From NCBI GenBank assembly GCA_951800145.1, contig CATOJE010000034.1, forward strand, positions 1 through 36,033: 36,033 nucleotides of DNA, in the 5' to 3' direction. The position numbers and the translations under genes are program-made. Positions 24,658 to 32,954 of this stretch are shown piece after piece. Below the pieces are notes generated by a model. The model had not been told where the DNA came from, did not search any database, and was given only the letters and a program-made list of their open reading frames with translations. The number at the start of each line of letters is the position of its first letter. Within the stretch, counting starts at the first letter, position 1. The stretch is from an uncultured Lachnospiraceae bacterium. GTDB taxonomy: Bacteria; Bacillota; Clostridia; Lachnospirales; Lachnospiraceae.

Positions 24658-26491
24658 GGCTGTCCCTCCTCTCCCCTGCTGCATTCTCACTCCTTCCCGG
24701 ATCCCTCTCCCTTTCCAAAAGCTCGTTGCAGGAAAGGGAGGGAAGGGTGATCCATACCTTTGTCCCCTCGTCCGGCTCCGACTGGATGGTCAGGCCGTAG
24801 GCCTCGCCGAAATACAGCTTAATCCGCTCATTCACATTCCGCACACCGATTCCGGAGCCGGAGCCCCGGCCGGAGTGAACCGGCCCCTGGCTGGAAAATA
24901 AGCCTTCCACCCGCTCCGGAGGCATGCCCAGCCCATTATCCCGGATCAGGAAGCGGAGGTCTCCCTCTTCTAAGAAAACCCGCACGAAAATCTCTCCGTC
25001 CCCGTCCATGAATTCCATGCCATGGTAAATGGCATTTTCCACCAGGGGCTGGAGCATCAGCTTTAAGCTGGCCAGCTCCATCACCTCATCCGCTGCCTGG
25101 ATCTGGTAGGAGAATTTATTCTTAAACCGCATCTGCTGGATCATCAGATAATTCCGCACATGCTCCAGCTCATCCTTTACCGGGATGATGCTCTTCCCCT
25201 TGCTTAAGCTGATTCGGAAAAACCGCGCCAGGGCAGTGACTACCTTTACTGCCTCGGACTTTTTCTCATTTTCAATCATCCAGACTATGATATCCAGGGT
25301 ATTATATAAGAAGTGAGGATTAATCTGGGACTGAAGGGTATCGAACTCGCTCTTCCGCTTGGATTCATGCTCTGCCACAATATCGTCCATCAGAACCTGG
25401 ATCTGCCTGGCCATGCTGGTGATGGAGCGGCCCAGATGGCGGATCTCGTAGGAGCCCCCCACATATACCTTTGTGTCCAGCTTCCCCTCCTCCAGCTCCT
25501 GCACTGATTTCTCCAGCTCATGGATGGGATTGGTAATCCGGGAGGAAATGTAATAGTTGATCACTGACAGGATAAACAGGATAAGGGCCACAATAAAGAC
25601 GATAAAAAGCCTGGTCTTCAGGCCGCTAAAGGACATGCCCTGCACCGGAGTTACCCCTACCAGCTTCCAGCCGGTATACCCCACGGATTTCACGGTGACA
25701 TACCGGGATTCCCCCTGGAAGCTTTCCTGGTAAATCCCATCCCGGTACTGCGCCGCCTGAATATGATTTTCCTGGGCTCTTCCTGCGTCGATTAGCTGTG
25801 CCTTTGGGTGATAGATAATCTGCCCCTCATTGCTGATCAGGTACACATAGCCCCCGTTTCCCAGGGTGACGCTGTTTAGCAGCTGCTCCAGACTGCTGTA
25901 GCGGATATCGATCAGCAGGACGCCCTGGCTCACGGAAGCGCCCTTGGTCACCTCCACTGCCCGGGACACGGAGAATACCCACCGGTACTGATTCTCCATA
26001 TTGTCAAAGATGTACTGGACATGGGGAATGGAAAAGTGAAGATTTTCTGTCTTCTCCAGGGCGTCCTGAAACCAGGTCTCATCGGTCACAGCCTCATTCG
26101 CCTTCAGCCTGGCTGCGGGAACCACCTTTAAAAGCTCCCCCTCTCTGGAAAAAAGAGCGATATTCTCCACAGAGTCATCATTATTATCGTAGAGAAGCTT
26201 CATCTTATCGAAGATGGCGTCCTGAGAAATATCTGTATTCTTCACCACTCCATAATACAGGGCGTCGGAAAGGCGCATAATATTCCGGAGATAAGCGTCC
26301 ACTGACCGGTTCACCTGGGTCATAAGGATCTGATTTTCCTCCTGGATCGCTTCCGTCAGCTGGCCGGAGAACCGATCGTACAGAGACAAACCGATAATGA
26401 CAATGGCGATCAAGGCCGTTACCGTGAAGTATATAAAGATGGAATAGCGTATCCCCATTCCGGACAGAAGGCTTTGTTTCTCTTCTCTCAT
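24638..26491 (-). CDS. yesM: YesM-type sensor histidine kinase
   Basis: A 617-residue membrane kinase. Transmembrane helices at about 16-37 and 290-312 bracket a Cache-type extracellular sensor domain; then come HAMP (to about 370) and the His_kinase/HATPase core. The phosphoacceptor is His393 in QINPHFLYNT, the N-box is PLVENAIYHG, and the G boxes are DNGLGMP and GSGIGVRNV. A 30-residue tail after the last G-box strand overlaps the next gene. Its ATG overlaps the yesN stop (ATGA). It should phosphorylate YesN, with its ectodomain probably receiving the signal from the anchored binding proteins encoded downstream. Confidence 0.93.
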   Translation of the reverse strand: MREEKQSLLSGMGIRYSIFIYFTVTALIAIVIIGLSLYDRFSGQLTEAIQEENQILMTQVNRSVDAYLRNIMRLSDALYYGVVKNTDISQDAIFDKMKLLYDNNDDSVENIALFSREGELLKVVPAARLKANEAVTDETWFQDALEKTENLHFSIPHVQYIFDNMENQYRWVFSVSRAVEVTKGASVSQGVLLIDIRYSSLEQLLNSVTLGNGGYVYLISNEGQIIYHPKAQLIDAGRAQENHIQAAQYRDGIYQESFQGESRYVTVKSVGYTGWKLVGVTPVQGMSFSGLKTRLFIVFIVALILFILSVINYYISSRITNPIHELEKSVQELEEGKLDTKVYVGGSYEIRHLGRSITSMARQIQVLMDDIVAEHESKRKSEFDTLQSQINPHFLYNTLDIIVWMIENEKKSEAVKVVTALARFFRISLSKGKSIIPVKDELEHVRNYLMIQQMRFKNKFSYQIQAADEVMELASLKLMLQPLVENAIYHGMEFMDGDGEIFVRVFLEEGDLRFLIRDNGLGMPPERVEGLFSSQGPVHSGRGSGSGIGVRNVNERIKLYFGEAYGLTIQSEPDEGTKVWITLPSLSCNELLERERDPGRSENAAGERRDSHGTGKA

Positions 26492-28122
26492 CCTGCGGTT
26501 ATCCTTTCACCCCTGTATTTCGACGGCGAAACTCCGAATTTCTTTTTAAACACATAGCTGAAATAATTCTGCTCCTGATAGCCTACCTTAGAGGCAATCA
26601 CGTATGTCTTATCCTCTGTCTTATTTAGCAGCTCCACTGCCTTGTTTAAGCGGACCTCAGTCAGATGCGCAATATACGTTTGTCCCGTCTCCTTTTTAAA
26701 CATCGTGGAAAAATACGCCGGGCTCATGTGGAGATGGCGGCAGATCTTTTCCACCGACAGCTCCGGGTCCGGATAATTCTCCTGGATGTAGCGCTTGGCC
26801 TCCTGGATGATCTGCTTCATAGAGCTCTCCCGCTCCTGATTCATGGCCTGGTTAATATGAAGGGCGATCCGGGTCAGCCAGCTCCGGAAGTCCTCCCGCT
26901 TAAAGCCGCCCTCCAGCCCCTCCAGACAGCCATTCTCTCCCCCTAAGATCTCCGCGGAATCCAGATCGTACTGCTGCACCATCTGGATCAGGCTGTTGGT
27001 TACACCCAGGATAAAGATCCGGCACTGGCTGGCGTGAACCTTAGCCTGCTCCATCCGCTGGGCGATCTCCTCCACCACTGCCCGTATCTTTTCCTCCGGC
27101 CCGAACTTCACCGCGGCGAAAAGCTCTGACTCATCCCGCCCGTCCCATACCAGCTTGCCTGGATTCATAGGCTCCACATCATTAATATAGATAGTACTGC
27201 CCGTGCCGATGATGGCTTTATAGCCCAGGGCATCCATAGCCAGGCGGTAGGAGGTGCTGATCTCAGTCAGGCTCTCCACACCTCTTCCGATGCCGATGGT
27301 AACCGGCACCTCCAGCACACGCTTTACCTCCTTGCACACATCTCCAAGAACATTAATCAGACCGGTCTGGGTGCTGCCCTCATCAATGGCCGCGATTAAT
27401 ACCTGCTCTGTCTCCTGGGGAGAGGTAAAAAGCGCGATCCGGCAGTAGCCCCGGAGCATTCCCAAAATCAGCTGACGCACAGATATGGGGATCAGCTCCT
27501 TTTCCTGGTGCAGGGAAAGCCGCTTTTCCTGGCTGATCTCCCCCTTTTCCACCTCAATCACAGAAACTGCCCATTTCTTCGCGTGGAGGATGTCGATCTG
27601 ATACTCGGTAAGCTTTTCCTCGATCTCAGCCCCGGAAATCCTCCGGTGAATCATATCATTTAAAAACTGCTCCCGGATGATGGGAAGGCTTCTCCGGTAA
27701 TGCTCCCGCAGCAGATCCACATTCCGCTTCTGGGCAAGCTCCTGGTCCAGGGAGGTCTTAATTTTCTTTAAAATGGCAGTCAGCTCCTCCATATTCACCG
27801 GCTTTAAAATATACTCGATCACATTCAGCTTGATGGCCTGCTTGGCATATTCAAAATCATCAAATCCGGAGAAGATCACCATCTTAATGGAGGGATACTT
27901 CTCCCGCACCCGCTCCGCCAGGGTGAGCCCGTCCATATAGGGCATCCGGATGTCAGTGAGCACCACATCCGGCTCCATGGCCTCGATCTTTTCAAAGGCA
28001 TCCTGCCCATTCTCCGCGTCGCCGATCACCTGAAAGCCGGCCTCCTGCCAGTTGATCTTCTTGATAATGCTGGTTCTGGCCTCCTCCTCGTCATCCACCA
28101 GAATAATTCGGTACAATTCCAT
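26488..28122 (-). CDS. yesN: YesN-type response regulator with AraC DNA-binding domain
   Basis: A 544-residue cytoplasmic regulator. The receiver domain (1-120) has the acidic pair Asp10/Asp11, phosphoacceptor Asp57 in LTDIRMP and Lys107 in ILKPVN. A long middle region is followed by the AraC/XylS double helix-turn-helix at about 440-540 (LSVEKICRHLHMSPAYFSTMFKK, then ASKVGYQEQNYFSYVFKK). It is coupled to yesM by a 4-bp overlap. It most likely activates the mglBAC promoter, whose -35 box is weak. The assignment as partner of YesM is firm; the target is inferred from adjacency. Confidence 0.93.
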   Translation of the reverse strand: MELYRIILVDDEEEARTSIIKKINWQEAGFQVIGDAENGQDAFEKIEAMEPDVVLTDIRMPYMDGLTLAERVREKYPSIKMVIFSGFDDFEYAKQAIKLNVIEYILKPVNMEELTAILKKIKTSLDQELAQKRNVDLLREHYRRSLPIIREQFLNDMIHRRISGAEIEEKLTEYQIDILHAKKWAVSVIEVEKGEISQEKRLSLHQEKELIPISVRQLILGMLRGYCRIALFTSPQETEQVLIAAIDEGSTQTGLINVLGDVCKEVKRVLEVPVTIGIGRGVESLTEISTSYRLAMDALGYKAIIGTGSTIYINDVEPMNPGKLVWDGRDESELFAAVKFGPEEKIRAVVEEIAQRMEQAKVHASQCRIFILGVTNSLIQMVQQYDLDSAEILGGENGCLEGLEGGFKREDFRSWLTRIALHINQAMNQERESSMKQIIQEAKRYIQENYPDPELSVEKICRHLHMSPAYFSTMFKKETGQTYIAHLTEVRLNKAVELLNKTEDKTYVIASKVGYQEQNYFSYVFKKKFGVSPSKYRGERITAG

Positions 28123-28217
28123 GATCCTGTTCTGTCCTTTCTGTCGACAGCCCTTCAGGCCGCCGCCTTTATCCTGTTCGCATGCTGACTATCTGGTACA
28201 TCGTACAGCAAATAGTT

Positions 28218-29291
28218 TTATCCGGCAGTCAGCTCCTTCAGCATATCCAAAAGGAGGGCATTCTCCTCCTCCCCCTTCACACACACACGATAGTAGCTTT
28301 TGTCCAGCCCATGAAAATTATCACAATGCCGCAGGAGAAGCCCTCGGTCCCTGCACCTGAAAAAGAGCCTTCCGTCCCGGCCCTCCCGTCTTAAATCCTG
28401 GAACAAAAGGAAATTTGCCTGGGAATCACATACCCAGAAGCCCAGCTTTTCCAGGCCATCCTTCAGCTGTCTTCTCCCCTCCCGGATCACTCGATCCGAT
28501 TTCCTCCGGTATTCCTCCTCGTCAAGGGCTGCCTCTCCTGCCGCCTGGGCTGGTACCGATACCGTCCAGGGCTGGCGGTGCCTGGCCATGCGGTCTAAAA
28601 GCAGAGGATCCCTGGTGATGCAGTATCCCAGCCGAAGGCCGGCCATGGCATAGCGCTTGGTAAATGCCCGCAGCACCACGGCATGGGGAAAACCCTTAAG
28701 ATGAGGAATCAGGGAATCCTCCTCTTCCCCCTCCCAGAAGTCCAGAAAGCATTCATCCAGTACCAGGCGGATCCCCATTTCCTCGGCAAAGCCCGCCAGC
28801 CTCCTTATCTCCTTCCCGGATACCACACGACCCGTAGGATTATTGGGATTGCTGAGGAATAATGCCCTGCCCTCTCCCGCCTTTTCTTCCTTTAATGCAC
28901 GGATCAGCCCATCTATGTCCAGAGAGAAATTCTCCTCCCGCTTTAAGTAAAAGGGATGTACTCTGGCAGAGGCAGCCACAAGGGCCCTCTCATACTCTGA
29001 AAATCCGGGAGCCAGGACCCAGCCCTCCTTCAGCGGATCCGCGAAGGCTATCTGATAAATCAGATCCGCCGCCCCATTGCCGCAGAGTATATCCTCCTCC
29101 AAAACGGAATGGTATCCGGACAGCTTCTTCACCAGCTCACGGCAAAGACTGTCCGGATAGCAGGCGCAGAAATCCGCAGACCGCCGGACTGCCTCCTTCA
29201 CCCTCTCCGGCATGCCTAAGGGATTCAGATTAACCGAAAAATCCCACTGGATCCTCTGGCTGTAGATGTCGCCTCCGTGCTCATATGTCAT
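28218..29291 (-). CDS. CobD-like PLP-dependent aminotransferase/decarboxylase
   Basis: A 357-residue fold-type I PLP enzyme of the threonine-phosphate decarboxylase/histidinol-phosphate aminotransferase group. The N-terminal HGGDIYSQ...DFSVNLNPLG is characteristic of CobD. SNPNNPTGR is the substrate-anchoring motif, and the PLP lysine is in AFTKRYAMAG. CobD makes aminopropanol phosphate for cobalamin, but no other cobalamin gene is in the window, so a stand-alone histidinol-phosphate or related aminotransferase remains possible. The start is set at the ATG at 29291, which follows AAGGAGG; a frame 47 codons longer reads through the promoter and terminator. Its promoter overlaps the upstream terminator. 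Confidence 0.85.
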   Translation of the reverse strand: MTYEHGGDIYSQRIQWDFSVNLNPLGMPERVKEAVRRSADFCACYPDSLCRELVKKLSGYHSVLEEDILCGNGAADLIYQIAFADPLKEGWVLAPGFSEYERALVAASARVHPFYLKREENFSLDIDGLIRALKEEKAGEGRALFLSNPNNPTGRVVSGKEIRRLAGFAEEMGIRLVLDECFLDFWEGEEEDSLIPHLKGFPHAVVLRAFTKRYAMAGLRLGYCITRDPLLLDRMARHRQPWTVSVPAQAAGEAALDEEEYRRKSDRVIREGRRQLKDGLEKLGFWVCDSQANFLLFQDLRREGRDGRLFFRCRDRGLLLRHCDNFHGLDKSYYRVCVKGEEENALLLDMLKELTAG

Positions 29292-29324
29292 AGCAGCCTC
29301 CTTGCTCCTCTGGTTTCTGCTACC

Positions 29325-29353
29325 ATTATACTTTCTTTTTAAGAAAGGGACAA
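29325..29353 (-). promoter_or_regulatory. promoter of the cobD-like gene
   Basis: TTGTCC (29348-29353) and TATAAT (29325-29330) are 17 bp apart on the minus strand. The -35 box is part of one arm of the terminator at 29344-29382. Confidence 0.6.
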
Positions 29354-29382
29354 GAGCCATTTTCCATGGCACTTGTCCCTTT
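29344..29382. terminator. intrinsic terminator downstream of the toxin-antitoxin pair
   Basis: A 17-bp stem with one A-A mismatch (29344-29360 with 29366-29382) has a 5-nt loop. The minus-strand side ends in CCCTTTCTT, a U-rich tail that would end the toxin transcript; the plus side also has a short T-run. Confidence 0.75.
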
Positions 29383-29438
29383 TCTATAGCAGTTGTTATT
29401 TTTCTCCTTTTTTCGGATGAAAACCCAGACAACCCCTT

Positions 29439-29729
29439 CTAATTCAAATATCGTTTCAATTCACTATAAAAGTTTTCTCTTGTTCCTGCCATAATAACAA
29501 CGACTGTTTTACCTTCCTCTTCATAAATGCGATAAGCGACTTCATAATTAGTTCGATTATAAAAAACGTCATAGCCATAAATTCCTGCTAAATCTCCTGC
29601 TTTCAGAGTACCGCAGTACGGATCGTTCCCTATCGTTTCCAAAGCTTTTTTAAATGCCGCTTTTAACCCCTTCTCTTTTATCTTTTTAAAATACCGTTGC
29701 GCTGCATTAGAATATCGTAGTTCATACAT
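29439..29729 (-). CDS. RelE/ParE family toxin
   Basis: A 96-residue basic protein with the RelE/ParE fold signs. The N-terminal YELRYSNAAQRYFKKI is followed by GIYGYDVFYNRTNYEVAYRIY and a C-terminal GTRENFYSEL. RelE members cleave mRNA at the ribosome and ParE members poison gyrase; which applies here cannot be said. The gene starts 3 nt after the antitoxin stop and both share one promoter. Together they make a type II toxin-antitoxin module. Confidence 0.85.
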   Translation of the reverse strand: MYELRYSNAAQRYFKKIKEKGLKAAFKKALETIGNDPYCGTLKAGDLAGIYGYDVFYNRTNYEVAYRIYEEEGKTVVVIMAGTRENFYSELKRYLN

Positions 29730-29732
29730 TCA

Positions 29733-30092
29733 TCAGTCCTCCGTCCCAAACAACGCATCCAAAGAAGTAGCTTTTCCATTTTTGGCAATCTCATCTGCCT
29801 CTGCTATGAGCTGTATAACCGCTGGACGGATTTTTTTGCTTTGCTCTCTAAATTTCTCAAGTAGTTCCTTACCTGTATATCCTTGCGCGATCAGATCTTC
29901 CAGAATATTCTCCGCAAACTCGCTCCCCCCCATGCGCACAGGGCGAATGAAAATCCCATCATCTTTTAAGCTGCATTCTGCCTCATTCTGAAAGCCTAAC
30001 AAATCAAAAAATTTCTGAGGTATGGTAACCTGACGTTTTGTGGATACACTAATAATCTTCCTCTCAGCGAATGAACTGCTGGTTGCTGCCAT
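29733..30092 (-). CDS. AbrB/MazE-like antitoxin
   Basis: A 119-residue protein with an N-terminal swapped-hairpin AbrB DNA-binding motif, SVSTKRQVTIPQKFFDLLGF, and a helical C-terminus that would cover the toxin. It binds DNA to repress its own operon and neutralises the RelE/ParE-like protein encoded immediately downstream. The start is set at the ATG at 30092, with AGAGGTG upstream; a GTG three codons earlier overlaps that site. AbrB-type antitoxins more often pair with MazF, so the RelE/ParE partner is a mixed pairing. Confidence 0.85.
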   Translation of the reverse strand: MAATSSSFAERKIISVSTKRQVTIPQKFFDLLGFQNEAECSLKDDGIFIRPVRMGGSEFAENILEDLIAQGYTGKELLEKFREQSKKIRPAVIQLIAEADEIAKNGKATSLDALFGTED

Positions 30093-30152
30093 ACAAATCA
30101 CCTCTGCTGTTTTTATACTTCCAAATTATCCATATTTTTTGGTTTCTTTGTT

Positions 30153-30181
30153 ATTATAATATATTTTTTCTGCACTGTCAA
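30153..30181 (-). promoter_or_regulatory. consensus promoter of the toxin-antitoxin operon
   Basis: TTGACA (30176-30181) and TATAAT (30153-30158) at 17 bp on the minus strand are a perfect sigma-A consensus. Such a strong promoter is usual where the antitoxin represses its own operon. The near-palindrome CCATATTTTTTGG (30130-30142) in the leader is an operator candidate. Confidence 0.85.
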
Positions 30182-30210
30182 TGTGGCACCTAATTACTCC
30201 TTTACCATCT

Positions 30211-31419
30211 CTACTTTTTATAGCTTATAGCCCCATACACATCCAGTATCCCCCCGGTGGACACCTTTCCCTCCATGGTGTCCAACTTTCGGACGGAGGT
30301 CAGGATGGCATCCTTTAGCTCTGTCACAGACAGTTCCGGGCGGCAGGAGGCGATCAGCGCCGCTGCTCCTGTGACCATAGGCGCCGCCATAGAGGTTCCG
30401 GTCATGTATCCATAGCCGTGGCCTGAGGTAGTGCTTAAAATGTAGGAGCCTGGCGCGGCGATGTCCACGCTTCCTCTCCCATAATTTGAGCTGGGGTGAA
30501 GACTGCCGTCAAAGACTACATTCGCCACAGTGATGGTATTTCCGGCAGAGAAGGAGGCTGGATACACCGGGGTCTCATCGATGTCCAGACCGGCGCCGGA
30601 AGGGTCCCCGTTTCCTGCTGAGATCACAAAGAGCATTCCGGAATCCCGGATTGCCGCATCCAGCTGGGGGTCGTAGGTAGGGGCGCCAAAGCTTAAATTA
30701 CAGATCCTTGCGCCGTTTTCCTTGGCATACTGGACTGCCGCGATCACGTCCTTAGAATCTCCTTTTCCATCTGCCCCCAGGGCCTTCAGCACCATCACCT
30801 TCACATAGTTGCTGTCTGCGATCCCGGTAATTCCCTTTCCATCCCAGGATCCGATCATGGTTCCCGCCGCATGGGTTCCGTGGTCATCCTCTGGCCCGGC
30901 ATAGGGGATATTATTATCATCGCAGAAGTTCCAGCCATACACGTCGTCAATGTATCCATTCCCATCATTGTCTATGCCGTCTCCCGGTATCTCCCCTGGA
31001 TTCCTCCAGATACCCGGGTATAGATCCGGGTGTCCCACATCCACCCCGGTATCAATCAGGGCGATGATCACCGGCTGTCTTAACGTAGCCTGCCCGTACA
31101 CCTCCCACGCCTGCTCTGCGCCGATGTCCAGGCCTGGCATGCCCTCTGTAATCTGCAGCACATCGTCTGCCTGCTCCGTGCTTTTGTCTACCCAGGAGCC
31201 AGACATCAGGACATTCCCGCTGATCCGCTCCACCAGCTTGATTTTCCCCTCATTTTTTAATGCCCACTGGTGCTCATACAGGGATTTCTCCCCGTCTCCG
31301 GACTCTAAGTATACAACACGGCTGCAGGCCTCATAGATGATGCTGCTGGTCTTCTCTCCTGCTGTCAGCCAGGCAGCCACTGCCGCCGCTGCCAGCAGGA
31401 TTCCTAATTTTCCTCTCAA
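30211..31419 (-). CDS. S8 family serine peptidase (subtilase) of the lar operon
   Basis: A 402-residue subtilisin-type protease. The catalytic residues are Asp123 (LIDTGVDVGHPD), His180 (DHGTHAAG), oxyanion Asn270 (SAGNGD) and Ser343 (GTSMAAP), and DGIDNDGNGYIDD is a calcium-binding insertion. A hydrophobic N-terminus (KLGILLAAAAVAAWL) directs export or membrane anchoring. The start is a TTG at 31419 with GGAGG 8 nt upstream. No ATG fits, and a frame extending into larC would bury the signal peptide. It follows larC by 29 nt and is the last gene of the larB-larE-larC operon. No link between this protease and nickel-pincer biosynthesis is established. Confidence 0.9.
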   Translation of the reverse strand: MRGKLGILLAAAAVAAWLTAGEKTSSIIYEACSRVVYLESGDGEKSLYEHQWALKNEGKIKLVERISGNVLMSGSWVDKSTEQADDVLQITEGMPGLDIGAEQAWEVYGQATLRQPVIIALIDTGVDVGHPDLYPGIWRNPGEIPGDGIDNDGNGYIDDVYGWNFCDDNNIPYAGPEDDHGTHAAGTMIGSWDGKGITGIADSNYVKVMVLKALGADGKGDSKDVIAAVQYAKENGARICNLSFGAPTYDPQLDAAIRDSGMLFVISAGNGDPSGAGLDIDETPVYPASFSAGNTITVANVVFDGSLHPSSNYGRGSVDIAAPGSYILSTTSGHGYGYMTGTSMAAPMVTGAAALIASCRPELSVTELKDAILTSVRKLDTMEGKVSTGGILDVYGAISYKK

Positions 31420-31448
31420 TGAAAAAACCTCCGCATTTATTTTCAAGC

Positions 31449-32954
31449 TTATTTTTGAGGCACTCCCCCGGTCTCCTCCTGGCAGCACCGGACTGCCATC
31501 TGGTATGCGTCCACATAGGGGAGCTTTTTCTCCCGGCACAATTCAATCAGGCTCTCATACTCCGGGTAAAACCGCGGTTCTCCTTTTAGTTCACACACCT
31601 TGACCCGGACGGTTCCATAAGGGGTCTTCACTTCCTTCTGCTGCCGCTTCAGCACCGTCCGCTCCATCCTGACCCTGCGGATCCCGATGGTGGTGGTCTC
31701 CCGGAAAATAATCGCCTCCAATCCGGGTATGTCCTCTTCCTTACAGATCACATTCAGCTGCCAGGCAGGACGGTTCTTTTTCATGAAAACCGGCAGATAG
31801 TGGACATCCCTGGCCCCTGCTTCAAAAAGCTGCTCCAGCACATAGCCCAGTACCTCCCCGCTGCAGTCGTCAATATTGGACTCCAGCTTGTAGATCACAT
31901 CCTGCTCCTCGGATCTGTCCTGGATCAGCATCGCCCGCAGGATTCCCGGACGCTCATACTTGCGCTTGCCTGCACCGATTCCCATCTTTTCTATGGTTAA
32001 TTCTTTTGGGAGCCTCCTGCTGGTAATCATGGCTGCCGCGATAGCCGCCCCGGTGGGGGTTACGAATTCTCCCTCTGCATCGATTATCTGCACTGGTAAT
32101 TGGCAGGTCTGTAAAATATTCGCCACTGCCGGAACCGGGATGGGAAGGATACCGTGCTGGCAGCGCACCGTCCCTGTCCCCTCGCACAGTACCGGGATTA
32201 TGGTCTCTGTGATCTGGAGATTATCCAGGCAAACCGCGGAGGCGATAATATCTACAATGGAGTCAATGGCTCCCACCTCATGGAAATGTACCTCCTCCAC
32301 CGGGACATGGTGGGCCTTTGATTCTGCTTCTGCCAGAATCCCGAAAATCTTTAAGGCAAGGCTGCGGGCGTGCTCTGTCATGTCCGCCTGGCTGATAATC
32401 TCCCGAATCTCCTTCATTCCACGGTGCTCGTGGTGATGGTGGCCGTCCCCGTGATCGTGGATATGACTGTGTACATGGGCTTCCTCATGATCATGGCTGT
32501 GGCTGTGTGCACAGGCGGCCTCATGAGCGTGGCTGTGGCTGTGTGCATGGGCTTCCTCGTAATCATGGCTGTGACTGTGCGCATGGGCTTCCTCGTGATC
32601 GTGGCTGTGGCTGTGTGCATGGGCTTCCTCGTGATCATGGCTGTGACTGTGTACATGGGCTTCCTCGTGATCGTGGCTGTGATCGTGGTCATGAGAATGG
32701 CCATGGTCGTGGCCGTGGAGATACTCCATATCGTGATCATGGTTCTCGTGTTCTGCATCCAATATCACCTGGAAGTCGCAGGCGTCAATGCCTGATTTCT
32801 GCACCCGGGTAATCTTCGTCTGGAAGCCCTGGACCGGAAGGCTGTCAAGGGCTCTCTTTAGCACCTCCTGATCCGCCCCCAGATCCAGCAGTGCGGCCAC
32901 CGTCATATCGCCGCTGATTCCTGAATAACACTCTAAGTATAATTTATTGCCCAT
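31449..32954 (-). CDS. larC: nickel insertion protein LarC, single-frame, His-rich
   Basis: A 501-residue LarC that inserts nickel into pyridinium-3,5-bisthiocarboxylic acid mononucleotide, completing the nickel-pincer cofactor in a CTP-dependent step. The N-terminus LYLECYSGISGDMTVAAL and the segment VEEVHFHEVGAIDSIVDI (about 218-235) are family signatures. In Lactobacillus plantarum larC is read by a frameshift as LarC1 and LarC2; here it is one uninterrupted frame. Residues 69-178 hold about 45 histidines, mostly in seven 12-residue repeats, probably for nickel storage. The ATG follows GGAGGAGAAGG and the gene overlaps larE by 11 bp. Confidence 0.95.
   Translation of the reverse strand: MGNKLYLECYSGISGDMTVAALLDLGADQEVLKRALDSLPVQGFQTKITRVQKSGIDACDFQVILDAEHENHDHDMEYLHGHDHGHSHDHDHSHDHEEAHVHSHSHDHEEAHAHSHSHDHEEAHAHSHSHDYEEAHAHSHSHAHEAACAHSHSHDHEEAHVHSHIHDHGDGHHHHEHRGMKEIREIISQADMTEHARSLALKIFGILAEAESKAHHVPVEEVHFHEVGAIDSIVDIIASAVCLDNLQITETIIPVLCEGTGTVRCQHGILPIPVPAVANILQTCQLPVQIIDAEGEFVTPTGAAIAAAMITSRRLPKELTIEKMGIGAGKRKYERPGILRAMLIQDRSEEQDVIYKLESNIDDCSGEVLGYVLEQLFEAGARDVHYLPVFMKKNRPAWQLNVICKEEDIPGLEAIIFRETTTIGIRRVRMERTVLKRQQKEVKTPYGTVRVKVCELKGEPRFYPEYESLIELCREKKLPYVDAYQMAVRCCQEETGGVPQK
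32436..32687 (-). repeat. 36-bp tandem repeat coding for His-rich units in larC
   Basis: Seven units of 12 codons (LarC residues 90-173) follow the pattern HSHSHDHEEAHA. Units 2, 3 and 6 are nearly identical; units 4, 5 and 7 are diverged (DYEEAHA, HAHEAACA, HDHGDGHH). Similarity between units at the DNA level points to expansion by slippage or recombination, so unit number may vary between strains. Confidence 0.9.

Noticed and set aside
32436..32687. CRISPR-like array
   Set aside because: The periodic 36-bp units are in-frame codons of larC with no spacers.
32370..32795. Long plus-strand frames rich in repeated VAVCMGFLVIMAV-like units
   Set aside because: These are the antisense reading of the His-rich repeat of larC; the hydrophobic pattern is forced by the repeated codons on the other strand.
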